Shown piece by piece: positions 48,388 to 58,885 of a DNA stretch of 64,000 bases. Origin of the DNA: Phytomonas francai (lineage: Eukaryota > Euglenozoa > Kinetoplastea > Trypanosomatida > Trypanosomatidae); contig MJCC01000004.1 of NCBI GenBank assembly GCA_001766655.1, positions 253,189 through 317,188 on the forward strand. Reading direction: 5' to 3'. A program made the translations under genes and the position numbers. The notes below the pieces were generated by a model that saw only the letters and a program-made list of their open reading frames with translations, was not told the origin of the DNA and ran no database searches. The stretch's first letter is position 1. The number at the start of each line of letters is the position of its first letter.

Positions 48388-49434
48388 ATGGCTAAAGTTG
48401 GCGAAGGAGACCCTCGTTGGATTGTTGATGAACGTAAAGACGGCACGAATGTTAACGCGTGGCATTGGGAAGAACGCGACCTCTCCGCGTACGTGCATGA
48501 GAAGCTCAAAAAATCCTTCCTGTCTCTTAAATTTCTTGAGAACCAGGATGGGGTAGCATACGCGCAGGTTGACGATGTCAGTGAAATTTCCGGTGATGTT
48601 ACTGTGGCTCAACGGAAAGGTAAGATGATGTGCTATTTCGAGCTAAAGATGACCTTGCAGTGGTCCGGCAAGACCTCTAAAGGGGAGGATGTTATCAAAG
48701 GCAAACTAAATGTGACCGAGGTCGATCACGATGAACTAATGAACGACTTTAACATCGATGTGACCTGCCAGGATAAAGGTGAAGCCGCGCAGGTAATTGA
48801 AGATGTCGCTCGCACGGCCGGCCGTGCGAAAGTTCGCGAGGAGATCCGAAGTTTTTTCGACATCTTGTACAAGGAATACCATATTGGCAAGATGTTGAAG
48901 AGCAATACGGTGATGCCACCGCCCCCGGTCGTCCAAACGCAAGCGCCGCCGTCCTCAAAGAACGGGGACCAACCGGCCTCCGATGCCGCACAGCGCTCCA
49001 GCGGGAAGACGAGCTCGAGTACGGCGGAGGGCAGCGTACTGGAGTGGCGGATGCGCTGGCGAGTCCCGATCGAGCAGCTCTTCCACTTTCTCGTGGACGA
49101 GCAGACCTCGAGCCTGTGCACCCGCTGCCCGGCCAAGGTGGACGCGCGGACGGGGGGCCAATTCCAGTACCTTGGCGGGGTCATCTCCGGCTATTTCGTG
49201 GACCTGCAGCCGCCGGGGCTGATCAAGGAGCAGTGGCGGCTGAAGAGCTGGCCGGTGGGCGTGCACAGCTCCGTCGTGATGCAGCTCGTGAAGGAGGAGC
49301 CCGGGGTGACGGTGCTGGAATTCGCGCAGCATGGGATCCCAAGCGGGGAGCTGCAGAACGTCAAGGAGGGGTGGAGGGTCAACTTCTTCGATGCCATGCG
49401 GAGGTTCTGCGGGGTCTCGATGGAGTATATTTAG
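48388..49434 (+). CDS. AHA1: Activator of Hsp90 ATPase (AHA1)
   Basis: A 348-residue protein from ATG 48388 (MAKVGEGDPRWIVDERKDGT). The N-terminal Aha1 domain (about residues 1-165) shows the family start DPRWIVDERKDGTNVNAWHW and continues with CYFELKMTLQWSG and GKLNVTEVDHDEL. After a Pro/Ser-rich linker (about 175-215) comes the AHSA1 domain, with RWRVPIEQLFHFLVDEQ, GGQFQYLGGVISGYFVDLQP and IKEQWRLKSWPVGVHSSVVM. AHA1 binds the middle and N-terminal domains of Hsp90 and speeds its ATPase cycle in the cytosol. Length and order match yeast and human members (338-350). The open frame extends to GTG 48307, but ATG 48388 gives the conserved N-terminus. Codon composition turns GC-rich from about 48900. 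PP5, another Hsp90 partner, lies 5 kb downstream, probably by chance. Confidence 0.95.
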   Translation: MAKVGEGDPRWIVDERKDGTNVNAWHWEERDLSAYVHEKLKKSFLSLKFLENQDGVAYAQVDDVSEISGDVTVAQRKGKMMCYFELKMTLQWSGKTSKGEDVIKGKLNVTEVDHDELMNDFNIDVTCQDKGEAAQVIEDVARTAGRAKVREEIRSFFDILYKEYHIGKMLKSNTVMPPPPVVQTQAPPSSKNGDQPASDAAQRSSGKTSSSTAEGSVLEWRMRWRVPIEQLFHFLVDEQTSSLCTRCPAKVDARTGGQFQYLGGVISGYFVDLQPPGLIKEQWRLKSWPVGVHSSVVMQLVKEEPGVTVLEFAQHGIPSGELQNVKEGWRVNFFDAMRRFCGVSMEYI

Positions 49435-51339
49435 AATTGCCCTTCGAGCACCCCCCTTCTTCCCCCTCTTCTTTTCCCCTTTTATAAAATTTTAAAAAGC
49501 TGTCCATTATTATTATTCATTATTGTCACTATTATCACTATAAAAAATAAGATTATTATGTGTCTTCACCCCTCTGTAGCGGTGGAATAAAAGATTATTT
49601 GCAAAGTGTAAGAATGGTGCCAATATGATGAACAAAAAGATCTGCAATGCTGGACCACAACCTAGCATATTTATTATTTTCACTTCGATTGATGAATGCT
49701 AACTCACACTTAGCGTCTCACCAAGCAGGTGACTATCATTAAATTAATATTAACCTTGGGCACCTTTCAGATAATTATATATTATATATCTAATATTTAT
49801 TCACTTATTTAAAATACTTGTGGGTTTATTCAAGTTGAAATGAAAAGGGTTTCATGTCGAAGTATAAGAATACATCAAACTCTGAAATCCGCATGCTACT
49901 TGAATAGCTTGCGATTTTTCCGAAGCAGTTTACTTCCCTATACACGTCTACAGTGCTGTTTATTAGAGATAAGAAAATACCTTTTCAACACCACATTCAG
50001 TTTTTGATTTCATTTTACCAAACTGACTGTTGCACCAAATCAATCAGTCTTACCTTCGGTATATATATATATATATATATCGATGGATATAGATATAGTG
50101 TGATATAGTTAATCATAATGGAGAGACTATTTTCAGCTTTGTTTTTCTCTAATGCAGCTCTTCGACGGTACTAAACATCGTGTCATGGGGAGACGACAAA
50201 GAGAAGATCAAAAATAGGAGGAGTGACACCCTCCACCAGGGCAGGTTTTCTGCGCAGCTATTCAAAGCAATTGGCTCTATACCTGGTTTACTTGGACATT
50301 TTTTTATTATCAAGGTAAAAAAATGAGCATCGTTCAACTAGGTTGGCTCATGAATATTTCAATCGAAAAGGAAAAAGAACCGTTCACTAATAAGGCACGA
50401 ACTATGGGCGGTGGTTGCTATGTGGTTAGGGGTCTGGTACAGTTTAACACACGATGACGTGTTGAGCTCACTGTCTAGCACCAACTCGATACAAATAGAT
50501 CGATTATTGGTATTCGTGGTGCGGATTTGATGAACACAAATATTATGCCCATTTCAAGCCAGTCTGCTGTGGAACTTAGTATTGCACATAAAACAGGGCT
50601 CATATGAAAGGAACAACAATAAGGAAAACCCTCGGGTGACTCTGAAAAACCATGGCGCCTTGCGAAGCGTGTTTATCACTATAGCTCCTTCTAAGTTACT
50701 TTGCCGAAACTGCTCTTGAAGGCAGCATCCAACTTAATATACTTAAATATATCATGTCGAGAAGGCTTCTGCCATTGATACCATTCTTTTCTTTTTTTTG
50801 CATTCCATTCTATGTGCTTTTTAATCAGAACTTTAATTGCCTGAGCTAATAAGGTATCGAATTTTCCTAAATTGAATACATATAAAAAACGAATTAATTG
50901 TATCTTGGATTTTGTGGATCATAGCCACAGAACTTCATAATATACCAACTCATTATATGTATATTGCCTTTTAAAAATAAGACTATTGATTTTGATGTTT
51001 GATTTTATCCAAAAGAAGTTGGTTTTGAAAAAGATGATTTTTAAAATTACTTCTTCTTTCTTTCCAAATCCATATATACTATGTCATTTTACTTTCAAGT
51101 TCATCACCAATATTTCTTTACGTTTTGTACTACGGTAGTGTCCTGATCCGGTAAAAAGGGTTCAAGACTCCTTTTCCCACTGGAAAAAGGGAGCGCTGTC
51201 CATTTAGGAAAGACAAACAATAGTACCAACGAAGTATACATAAGGATTGCTCCTTGGATTCTTCAACCATCTCTCGTGGACTCTTTCGTGGGCTATCAAC
51301 GCTGCGAACAGATACGACCGTGAGTTAGTATTGCTTTCA
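49435..51339 (+). other. Long gene-poor spacer (1.9 kb)
   Basis: AT-rich in its first and last thirds, with a (TA)10 run at 50060-50080. The middle (about 50150-50720) is less AT-rich and may be a decayed sequence, but no frame is convincing. A hairpin CTCCTTTTCC-CACT-GGAAAAAGGGAG lies at 51169-51194. No RNA gene recognised. Confidence 0.55.
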
Positions 51340-53406
51340 ATGCCAGCGTTGGTTTGGTTAGGCCGCCGATGGCGTGTTGCTACAGATGATTTTACCATCC
51401 CCTGCCTATGGTCCTCCGCGGTTTTAATATTCAGCTGGATTCTTTTATTTATCTATTTCTATGACTGTAAAAGTGCTTTACTCCAGCTCGACAAATTTCA
51501 CACGACAGAGTGTGCGGTGATTCCCATCACGCTTCGACGATTGATTTTGACGCTGTTAATTGTTGTTCTTGTGGAGGTGATTTGTTTCTTCATCACAGCC
51601 ATGCTGAGCCTTCGCGGGGCGATTTTTGAGGATTCTAAGCGACGCCTTGTTCCTTACTTTCTATATATCGATTCTGTATGTGTTGGAATGATACTTGTGG
51701 TGGCGATCCTTTGCTTAAAATATATTGTGCATGATGGAGGGCTGGACATGATACGAGACCGGGGGAAGGTAATCGTTTTAGCTTGCCTGGGGCTGGATCT
51801 TATCGTCAGCTTTGCCTACCTCGGCTTTTTCGCGCTGGCGTTTGATTGTGGAGGCCGGAAGACGTACGACAGCTTTGAGGAGTACGAGCGGGTGTGGGCG
51901 AGTCGGCTGTCTTGCCTTTGCTGCTTCGTCAAGGACCCGCCGGAGGAGGATCCGGGCTACGGGACGGTGGCGCACACCTTCGCGGAGGCCTTCGCGGCGT
52001 ACGACGTCGTCCCGAGCGACATCGCGGCGGGGATGTTTCTCCTGCACGCACGCCAACGCCACGCGCGGCAGGCGAACGCCCTCCTCCCGACCTACCCCCC
52101 GGCGGGGGATGGGTGGAAGGAGCGGGCCTACCACCGCGCGCGTTTGGCCCCGCGGCTGACGCTCGAGGAGCGCGCGGTGGTGCGCGAGTTGGAGGCCTAT
52201 CAGGTGTACTTTCTGGCGATCCTCGGCTGGCCGTTTTACGCGTTCGAGAGCTGCGGCTGGCGGCTCTGCGGGCTCTGGGCGCGCAACCCCTTTTTCTGCT
52301 GTCGGGACCCCAACGAGCGCTACTACGGGGTGCGGTCGAACTGCGATTGGCTGGTCCTGCACGAGGTCTCCGGGCTGCTCGAGGAGGACATCCTCCTGGC
52401 GAATTGGACGAACGGGCCCTTCCAGCCCGTCTACTACGTCGCGCACAACCCGACCACGAACACCGTCATCATCGCGATCCGCGGGACCATGTCGATCGCG
52501 GACTGCGTGACCGACTTCACGGCGACCCCGGAGCTCATCGAGCTCGCCGACGCCGCGGACGGCGCGTACGGCCCGGAGGACTACTACGCCCACATGGGCA
52601 TGCTCCGCGGCGCCCGGTACATTTTGGATTTCATGGAGGAGGCTGGCCTCCTGCGCGCGCTCGAGCGCGGCCGCTTCGCCGACGCGGCGATCCGCGTCGT
52701 CGGCCACTCGCTCGGGGCCGGCGTCGCGCTCCTTTTGGCGGTGCTGATGTGGTCGCGGCGGCGGGGCCTGCGCGGGCGGCTCCGCGGCCTCGCGTACGCG
52801 CCGCCGGGGTGCACGATGTCGGCCGCCGTGATGGCGTACTGCCGGGACTTCACCGTCGGCTGCCTCCTCGGCGCCGACGTCGTGCCGCGGCTCACGCCGC
52901 AGAGCTTCGCGGGCTTCCGCGAGGCCCTCCTCGACGCCCTCGCGGCCTGCGCGCTGCCGAAGACCCTTTTGTGGGCGAACCTCTGGCGAATCCCGGCGGT
53001 CGCCGGCGCCCTCGACAGCCCCGCGAGTCCCGCGCGGCGGGAGGCCCCGCAGGCGGCCCCGAGCGCCCCCCGCCCCCTCCACCCCTGCGCGAGGCTCCTG
53101 CACCTCCAAAAGGCCGTCGCGCGGACGCGGCCGTTCCGGGCGCGGATTCGCCGCGGCCGCCCCCTCGCCGCGCGCGAGGTCGTCCACCTCCCCTGCTTCG
53201 TCGGGCCGGCGGAGCTGCAGACGGTGCTCGCCTCCGGGACCATGTTCGCCGACCACATGCCCGACCGCCTCACGAAGGCGCTCTCCAAGACGGTTAAACG
53301 GATGGACGCGGGCGAGCTCGAGCGGTTTTTTACCGATGAGGACGAGGGGGGGGGGGAGGGGGGCAGTTCCGCTTCGAACCACGCCGTCTATCATGCCGAG
53401 GGTTAG
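51340..53406 (+). CDS. sn-1-specific diacylglycerol lipase-type (class 3 lipase) membrane protein
   Basis: A 688-residue protein from ATG 51340. Its N-terminus, MPALVWLGRRWRVATDDFTI, closely resembles that of animal DAGL-alpha, which fixes the start; upstream TTG 51247 is not needed. Four hydrophobic spans lie in residues about 20-170, then the lipase domain. The catalytic triad can be read: Ser457 in GHSLGAG, Asp513 in LLGADVVPRL and His639 in FADHMPDRL. A family block TVIIAIRGTMSIADCVTDF lies near 375. Family members release 2-monoacylglycerol from diacylglycerol at membranes. The gene body from about 51840 on is extremely GC-rich, which creates long false frames on both strands (538 codons on the minus strand, 467 on the plus). 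Such composition is unlike the 5' end of the same gene. The enzyme family is firm; substrate preference is inferred. Confidence 0.9.
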   Translation: MPALVWLGRRWRVATDDFTIPCLWSSAVLIFSWILLFIYFYDCKSALLQLDKFHTTECAVIPITLRRLILTLLIVVLVEVICFFITAMLSLRGAIFEDSKRRLVPYFLYIDSVCVGMILVVAILCLKYIVHDGGLDMIRDRGKVIVLACLGLDLIVSFAYLGFFALAFDCGGRKTYDSFEEYERVWASRLSCLCCFVKDPPEEDPGYGTVAHTFAEAFAAYDVVPSDIAAGMFLLHARQRHARQANALLPTYPPAGDGWKERAYHRARLAPRLTLEERAVVRELEAYQVYFLAILGWPFYAFESCGWRLCGLWARNPFFCCRDPNERYYGVRSNCDWLVLHEVSGLLEEDILLANWTNGPFQPVYYVAHNPTTNTVIIAIRGTMSIADCVTDFTATPELIELADAADGAYGPEDYYAHMGMLRGARYILDFMEEAGLLRALERGRFADAAIRVVGHSLGAGVALLLAVLMWSRRRGLRGRLRGLAYAPPGCTMSAAVMAYCRDFTVGCLLGADVVPRLTPQSFAGFREALLDALAACALPKTLLWANLWRIPAVAGALDSPASPARREAPQAAPSAPRPLHPCARLLHLQKAVARTRPFRARIRRGRPLAAREVVHLPCFVGPAELQTVLASGTMFADHMPDRLTKALSKTVKRMDAGELERFFTDEDEGGGEGGSSASNHAVYHAEG

Positions 53407-54235
53407 GGGAATGGGATCGTCTTTTTATGGGGGGCGAGGGAGTCGCTATACCAAAACCATCTAGATAATTGGATTCCTGTATGTAGCATTTTTTTTCGTC
53501 TTATTTTTAAATAGCTAGTGGAAATTGATGCATGGATACGACGATGCAAATGATTGGATATCTGTGTTCATTTATTTATCGTTTTCTTTTAAGAAAAGAG
53601 CATTATTTTCGCACCATTAACCCCTAGCAATGCGTTTTTTCCTTTTCATATTGTTTATGTGGTGTATTTGTATTTCTCTCTTTGCACGCCATTTGAATTC
53701 TGTCATATTGTAGACAATATTTCTTTAAAAGGGTGTAGTTATATTCTATACCTGGCATGGTCGCAAATTTTAAAAATCGAAAACATGTTAACATATATAT
53801 ATAGCACGCTATTTTCTAATTGACCGCATGTTGATCAATGCTTAACTATTCATTTACATAATGTGTCCCTATTCAAAGAAAATTTTTGAAGACAGGAAAA
53901 CGAAACGAAATGAGTCCTTTTTTCTCTTGATACTAAAGAGTTTTTGCATGATTTGGTAGGTCTTATTCTTTCCCTTTTTTCTCATCCCACTCTCGAGATT
54001 TCAAAACACTTGCGATTCTTAGCATACAGCTGGTAGTATCTTATAAAGCTCCCTTTTCTGTGCTCGCTTTTCCCTCTATTCTTGACGACGGCCCCAGTTT
54101 CCCTCTTTTAGCTTCTTCATAAACCGCAGCAGCCTATTCGTATTTTCAATCATCAAGCCCCGCTTTCCTTTTCTCTTTGTATCCCTTTAATCTTATTTTT
54201 TTTTCTCACTTTCTTCCTCCTCCAGGCCATACCAA
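53407..54235 (+). other. Spacer with strong splice acceptor
   Basis: About 830 bases, AT- and pyrimidine-rich, ending with the acceptor of the PP5 gene. No gene seen. Confidence 0.6.
54192..54225 (+). promoter_or_regulatory. Predicted trans-splice acceptor for PP5
   Basis: An almost pure T/C tract (54191-54223) runs directly into AG at 54224-54225, ten bases before ATG 54236. This is the clearest acceptor of the window. Confidence 0.65.
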
Positions 54236-55651
54236 ATGAGCACCTCGGAAGCGGAGGCCCTTAGAAACGAAGGAAATGCCTACTTTCAAGCCGCCAAATA
54301 TCAGCACGCAGTGGACCTTTATACGCAGGCCATCGAGCTTGCAAAGACGCCCACCCTCCTCTGCAATCGCGCCTTTGCCTATTTAAAACTCGAACTCCCC
54401 GGGGCCGCCCTCTCCGACGCCGAAGAGGCGATTCAGCTCGAGCCCGGCTTCACGAAGGCGTACTACCGCAAGGCCTCTGCGCATCTTTTCCTCGGGAAAT
54501 ACAAAGAAGCGCTGAAGGATTTAACCTTAGTTCTCCAGTTAGCTCCCACGGACAAGGACGTGAAGACGAAGTATGACCTGTGTGAAAAAGAGATCAAGCG
54601 AATTCGGTTTGAAAACGCGATTAAATCGAAAGATGCGCTACCAATTTCATGTACAATAAAAATGGGGGCGATTCCGGAAAGCTATACGGGACCACGAATT
54701 GAGAAGGATACCATCACGGTCGAGTTTGCGGAGGCCTCAAAAGAGTATTTTAGAAAGCAGATGGTTATTCATCGTCGCGATGTCGTTTTTATTCTGCTTG
54801 AGGTGCTTAAATTCTTCAAAATGCAGCCAAACGTTGTATCGATTAACGTGCCGGATGGGGAGGAGATCACCGTCTGTGGAGACACCCACGGGCAGTTCTA
54901 TGATTTGCTCAACATTTTTGCAATTAACGGCAACCCTTCACCGACGAATCGGTATCTGTTTAACGGCGACTTTGTCGACCGTGGTTCGTACTCAGTTGAG
55001 AATGTCCTGACGTTGTTTATTTACAAGCTCCTCTACCCTGAGCATTTCTTCCTCTCCCGCGGGAATCACGAAGGAATCGCGATGAATCGCGTCTACGGCT
55101 TTGAGGGGGAGGTCCGCGCGAAGTACTCCCCGGATGTTTTTGATTTGTTCACCGAAGTCTTCAACGCGCTCCCGATTGGGCACGTGATTAACAACGAGGT
55201 CTTCGTTGTCCACGGGGGCCTGTACTCCGACGATAATGTGACCCTTGCAGATCTGCAAAAGCCAAATCGCTTTCGCGATATTCCGGAAAATGGATTGCTG
55301 TGCGAGAGCCTATGGGCTGATCCTCAGCCGATGCCCGGGCGGACGCCGAGCAAACGCGGGATCGATTGCCCTTCTTTTGGGCCGGACGTTACGGAGAAAT
55401 TCCTCGCGAATAATAACTTAAAGCTCCTCGTGCGCTCGCACGAGGTCAAGGATGAAGGCTACATCGTGGAGCATAATGGAAAGTGCATCACGGTGTTTAG
55501 CGCGCCGAATTACTGCGATCAGATGGGGAATAAAGGTGCTTTTGTGCGATTTAAGGCGGGCGAGATGAAGCCGAAGTTTACGACATTTACGCACGTTGAG
55601 CATCCTGGCGTGCGCGCGATGCGCTATTCATCCGGATTGGGACTTTTTTAA
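54236..55651 (+). CDS. PPP5: Serine/threonine protein phosphatase 5 (TPR-PP5)
   Basis: A 471-residue protein with the exact PP5 layout. Three TPR units (residues about 5-108, for example LRNEGNAYFQAAKYQHAVDL) are followed by a linker and a PPP catalytic domain (about 165-465). Metal and catalytic motifs are all present: GDTHGQ (215-220), NGDFVDRG, RGNHE, VVHGG, RSHEVKDEG, and FSAPNYCDQMGNKGA. The TPR part docks to the C-terminal peptide of Hsp90 and holds the enzyme inactive; lipids or Hsp90 release it. Human PP5 is 499 residues, so the gene is complete. It lies in cytosol and nucleus in other species, and the kinetoplastid enzyme is known to be Hsp90-linked. No anomalies. Assignment is firm. 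Confidence 0.96.
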   Translation: MSTSEAEALRNEGNAYFQAAKYQHAVDLYTQAIELAKTPTLLCNRAFAYLKLELPGAALSDAEEAIQLEPGFTKAYYRKASAHLFLGKYKEALKDLTLVLQLAPTDKDVKTKYDLCEKEIKRIRFENAIKSKDALPISCTIKMGAIPESYTGPRIEKDTITVEFAEASKEYFRKQMVIHRRDVVFILLEVLKFFKMQPNVVSINVPDGEEITVCGDTHGQFYDLLNIFAINGNPSPTNRYLFNGDFVDRGSYSVENVLTLFIYKLLYPEHFFLSRGNHEGIAMNRVYGFEGEVRAKYSPDVFDLFTEVFNALPIGHVINNEVFVVHGGLYSDDNVTLADLQKPNRFRDIPENGLLCESLWADPQPMPGRTPSKRGIDCPSFGPDVTEKFLANNNLKLLVRSHEVKDEGYIVEHNGKCITVFSAPNYCDQMGNKGAFVRFKAGEMKPKFTTFTHVEHPGVRAMRYSSGLGLF

Positions 55652-56187
55652 GTTTTTTTAGTTGTTGTTGTTGTTGTCATTGTAATATTTAGGCGGGTAC
55701 AAGTGCTTTTGGAAATTGGTTTAATTGATATTGTGGAGTGACCGTGAATCATTTTCCCACCACCTCCTCCATAATTTTAAGTTGTCCAGAATTGTTTCAT
55801 ACAACTTAATAAAAATTAAAATAATGAAATACGTTCTGAGTGTGAACAATCCAATACACCCTCCTTTCGCGTCAGAGAAGACAAGGGTGAGACAAAGGTT
55901 TTCAATTCTTGTGTATGTATTCTCCTGCATGCACGGACGCTCAGGATGATGTGCATCATTTATGGATGTTACCTCATTAGAATAACTATTTCTAAATTAC
56001 TTAAAACACAGCTTGATGGGTGTAATCCTTAAAAAGGTCAACTTTACCAACGATATCTAATCAATGCTTGGAACTGGTAAGAAGCACATACTCTTCCTCC
56101 CCCCTCCCCACCCTAAATAAAAAAATGAGTTCACTATAAACATTTTATCTTTAATCATTTCTTTTTCTTCATTTTTCACACGCACAG

Positions 56188-56229
<42 letters not shown>

Positions 56230-56638
56230 TCACTGCACATAAGCAGACTGCAAGCTGCTATCTAATTTTTATTTAGACGTCACCATTTCCTACGCAACCA
56301 CGACGATACACGCATACCAGGAAGCATATACTTATTTCTTTTTTCTTTCTTCACATCTTAACCTCTTTTCAGCATAGGAGGGAAGTGAGCTGTGACAGGA
56401 TTAAAATCTTTCATTTCATCTAAGATAAACAAACCGCAAAAGGTTTCCCATTTTTATAGTTGAACCCTCTAAACGACTTTTAATTAGTACCCTGTACATA
56501 TATAGTATTGTTATTTCTATATTCACATACCGCGGCTGGTTTATTGGCACAGCAGGGGGAAGGGGGAAAACGCAAAAGCGCGAACCCAACGCGGCCCCGC
56601 CATCGCGCGGGCGTACTTTCATTTCAAGCTCCGAACCG
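55652..56638 (+). other. Spacer with TA repeat
   Basis: About 990 bases. Imperfect (TA)n at 56188-56229. The last part has a pyrimidine-AG signal (AG 56371-56372). No gene seen. Confidence 0.6.
56334..56372 (+). promoter_or_regulatory. Predicted trans-splice acceptor for the first CNNM gene
   Basis: TTTCTTTTTTCTTTCTTCAC and ACCTCTTTTC lead to AG at 56371-56372. The ATG is 267 bases downstream, so a long leader is implied; other AGs between could be used instead. Confidence 0.4.
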
Positions 56639-58885
56639 ATGTCCTTTCCGCGTCGGCGTTGGCGGTGCCTTTCCGCGTACGGGCTGTGTCTGCTCTATGC
56701 GATGCTGGCGCTTGACCTCGGCCCGCTTGCGGGCGCGGTTGTCGCGCCCGCGGAGGCGCCACCGCCGCCACTGCCACCGCCGCCCGCGCTCGCCTCCTTT
56801 TCCGTCCTCAACCACGCCTTTCGGATCGGCGTCTTCATCTTCCTCTCGGCGGTCTTCGCGGGGCTGACGCTGGGGGTCATGACCATCGACACCTTCACGC
56901 TCGAGATCATCGCGGAGAGCGGGCGCGCGCCGGACTGCCGTCACGCGGCGCAGATCCTGCCCCTCCGCAAGGACGCCCACGCGACGCTCTGCACCCTTAT
57001 CATCTCCAACATGCTCTGCAACGTCCTCGTCGTGCAGGAGTTCCGCGCGATTGTGACGGCGTTCGCGCTCGCGGGCGAAGGGGGGGGGGGTCCTGCGGCC
57101 GAGCCCGCCTGGAGGACCCTCTGGGAGTTCGCCGGCAGCACCGTCCTCGTCGTTGTCACAGAGCTCGTGCCGATGGCGGTCTGCAAGTCGAAGTACTCCC
57201 TGCGCGTCGCGGCCTGGGGCGCGATCTTCGTGCAGTTCGCGCGGATCCTAACCTACCCGGTCTCGATGCCGCTCGGGAAGTTCCTCGATTGGGTCGTCGG
57301 GGGGAAGGAGCGCGGGCAGATCTACGACCGCAACGAGCTCCGGCGGCTCATGGTCGTGCAGTACGAGCGAAAGGGCAGCAATAAGATGGGGATGTCCAAG
57401 GCCGAACTCGATTTGCTGCTCTCCGCGATGGACTTCCAGGAGTCGAGGGTGCGAGATATCATGCAGCCCTTTGATAAGATCACCTATATCCACGAGGGGG
57501 ACTTTGTGACCCCGGATTTTATCGCGCAGCTTTGGCTCTCCGGCCGCTCGCGGGTTCCGGTGATGTCGGAAAACGGCTCCTTCGACAACGTCCTTGTCGT
57601 AAAAGATCTCCTGACGGCGAATATCGACCCCGCGGCACCGACGACGAGGGTCGCGGAGGTCGTGAAGGAAAAAAACCGCCCGTTGGTGATGGTGGAGTCG
57701 GGCACCGCGCTGCCGGCGATGCTGCGGATCTTTCAGGATCTCAAAACCCACATGGCGATGGTCTTCTGCGAAAACGACTCCCGTGACTCTGTGAATTCCG
57801 TCAGCCATGTACATAAGGTCATCGGTCTGGTCACCCTCGAGGACGTCGTCGAAAAGCTTTTGAATGAGGAGATCTACGACGAGTACGACCGATACGGCGT
57901 CCTCGACGGCGAGGGAAGCGCACTCTCCGGGGCAATTATACATCCGCTTCCTTCCTCGTCGCCTCTTCTTCCTTTGTTAGTTTCGTCGGCATCGTCTACT
58001 ATGATGGAGGAGGAGCTGCCGAACGCGCCGTTGGTCCCTGTAAAGCACCCGCGCGTTAATTTCTACTCCTATTTCACTCATCCGGAGGCCAACATACCCC
58101 TAACAAATGAGCAGGTATGGGCGGTGGCATTTTTCCTTCAACGAACGATCTCTTCATTTAGTATGTGGGAGGTCGAGTATATTAAAATGCTTCTGGACAG
58201 TTGTCAGGATCAGCAGCTCGTACCGCCTTCGTACCTTGCGCAGGAAAGAATTACTAGCCATTCGAGCACCGTCATCGCCAAGAAGGAGCCCTTTGAGGAG
58301 AGGAGCGTTTTAGGCGGATCCTTACGATCGCAGAGTGTAAGCTCCCTATCAAGCGACAAAAAACCCTCCAGCTTTAATAGCAATATTCCTCTGCAAATGA
58401 TGGCCAGTCACTCCCAATTTCTCTCCAGGGCGGAGGAGGAGAAATTTATTTTGTACAAGAAAGGCGTCTGCTCGACCAACTTCACCTTAGTGTTGGGGGG
58501 ACAGGTGGAGCTGCTCGTTGGGGATCAGACGTTTAGCACGCGAATTTACTCCTTCTGTCATCTTGGCGAGGAGGCCCTTGGCTCTTCGCTTTTTACTTCA
58601 ATTTTTAGTGCAGTCGTTGTTCGTCCTGCGCGGATTTATTCGATTTCGAAGGAATTATACGACACATATGCCTCTTATCAGCTCGCAAAAATGCAGGCAG
58701 CGCAGAGAAGATCCCCTCCCGAGCTCTCTCGACAGCACGGCCCCTTGAAATCGCTTTCATTTCCAAACCACAAAATACTTTCGGAAAATTCTAGGTCTAA
58801 AAAAGATTTCCTTCTCCTACCTTCCGTATCCCCGGAAGTCAATTTAATTTGCGATCAAAAGGCATATGGCACCTTTAACAAATAG
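56639..58885 (+). CDS. CNNM-type transporter (DUF21-CBS), paralogue 1
   Basis: A 748-residue membrane protein. After a signal-like hydrophobic start (CLSAYGLCLLYAMLALDLGP) and a Pro-rich stretch, the DUF21 transmembrane domain spans residues about 58-230, with the family block GLTLGVMTIDTFTLEIIAES. A CBS pair follows (about 255-420): RDIMQPFDKITYIHEGDFVT, SGRSRVPVMSENGSFDNVLV and IGLVTLEDVVEKLLNEEIYD. The C-terminal part (about 470-680) resembles the cyclic-nucleotide-binding-like fold of CNNM proteins, interrupted by a Ser-rich insertion. CNNM/CorC proteins move or sense magnesium. The 5' 1.3 kb is very GC-rich, and the rest is not. A second member follows directly at 59505, more diverged than a recent duplicate. 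Family call is firm, ion specificity inferred. Confidence 0.9.
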   Translation: MSFPRRRWRCLSAYGLCLLYAMLALDLGPLAGAVVAPAEAPPPPLPPPPALASFSVLNHAFRIGVFIFLSAVFAGLTLGVMTIDTFTLEIIAESGRAPDCRHAAQILPLRKDAHATLCTLIISNMLCNVLVVQEFRAIVTAFALAGEGGGGPAAEPAWRTLWEFAGSTVLVVVTELVPMAVCKSKYSLRVAAWGAIFVQFARILTYPVSMPLGKFLDWVVGGKERGQIYDRNELRRLMVVQYERKGSNKMGMSKAELDLLLSAMDFQESRVRDIMQPFDKITYIHEGDFVTPDFIAQLWLSGRSRVPVMSENGSFDNVLVVKDLLTANIDPAAPTTRVAEVVKEKNRPLVMVESGTALPAMLRIFQDLKTHMAMVFCENDSRDSVNSVSHVHKVIGLVTLEDVVEKLLNEEIYDEYDRYGVLDGEGSALSGAIIHPLPSSSPLLPLLVSSASSTMMEEELPNAPLVPVKHPRVNFYSYFTHPEANIPLTNEQVWAVAFFLQRTISSFSMWEVEYIKMLLDSCQDQQLVPPSYLAQERITSHSSTVIAKKEPFEERSVLGGSLRSQSVSSLSSDKKPSSFNSNIPLQMMASHSQFLSRAEEEKFILYKKGVCSTNFTLVLGGQVELLVGDQTFSTRIYSFCHLGEEALGSSLFTSIFSAVVVRPARIYSISKELYDTYASYQLAKMQAAQRRSPPELSRQHGPLKSLSFPNHKILSENSRSKKDFLLLPSVSPEVNLICDQKAYGTFNK

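Noticed and set aside
51894..53297. 467-codon plus-strand frame in another phase of the lipase gene
   Set aside because: Arg/Gly/Pro-rich shadow caused by the GC-rich third positions of the real gene.
51778..53394. 538-codon open frame on the minus strand over the lipase gene
   Set aside because: Arg/Pro/Glu/Ala-rich composition typical of the antisense of GC-rich coding DNA; the plus strand holds a lipase with an intact catalytic triad.
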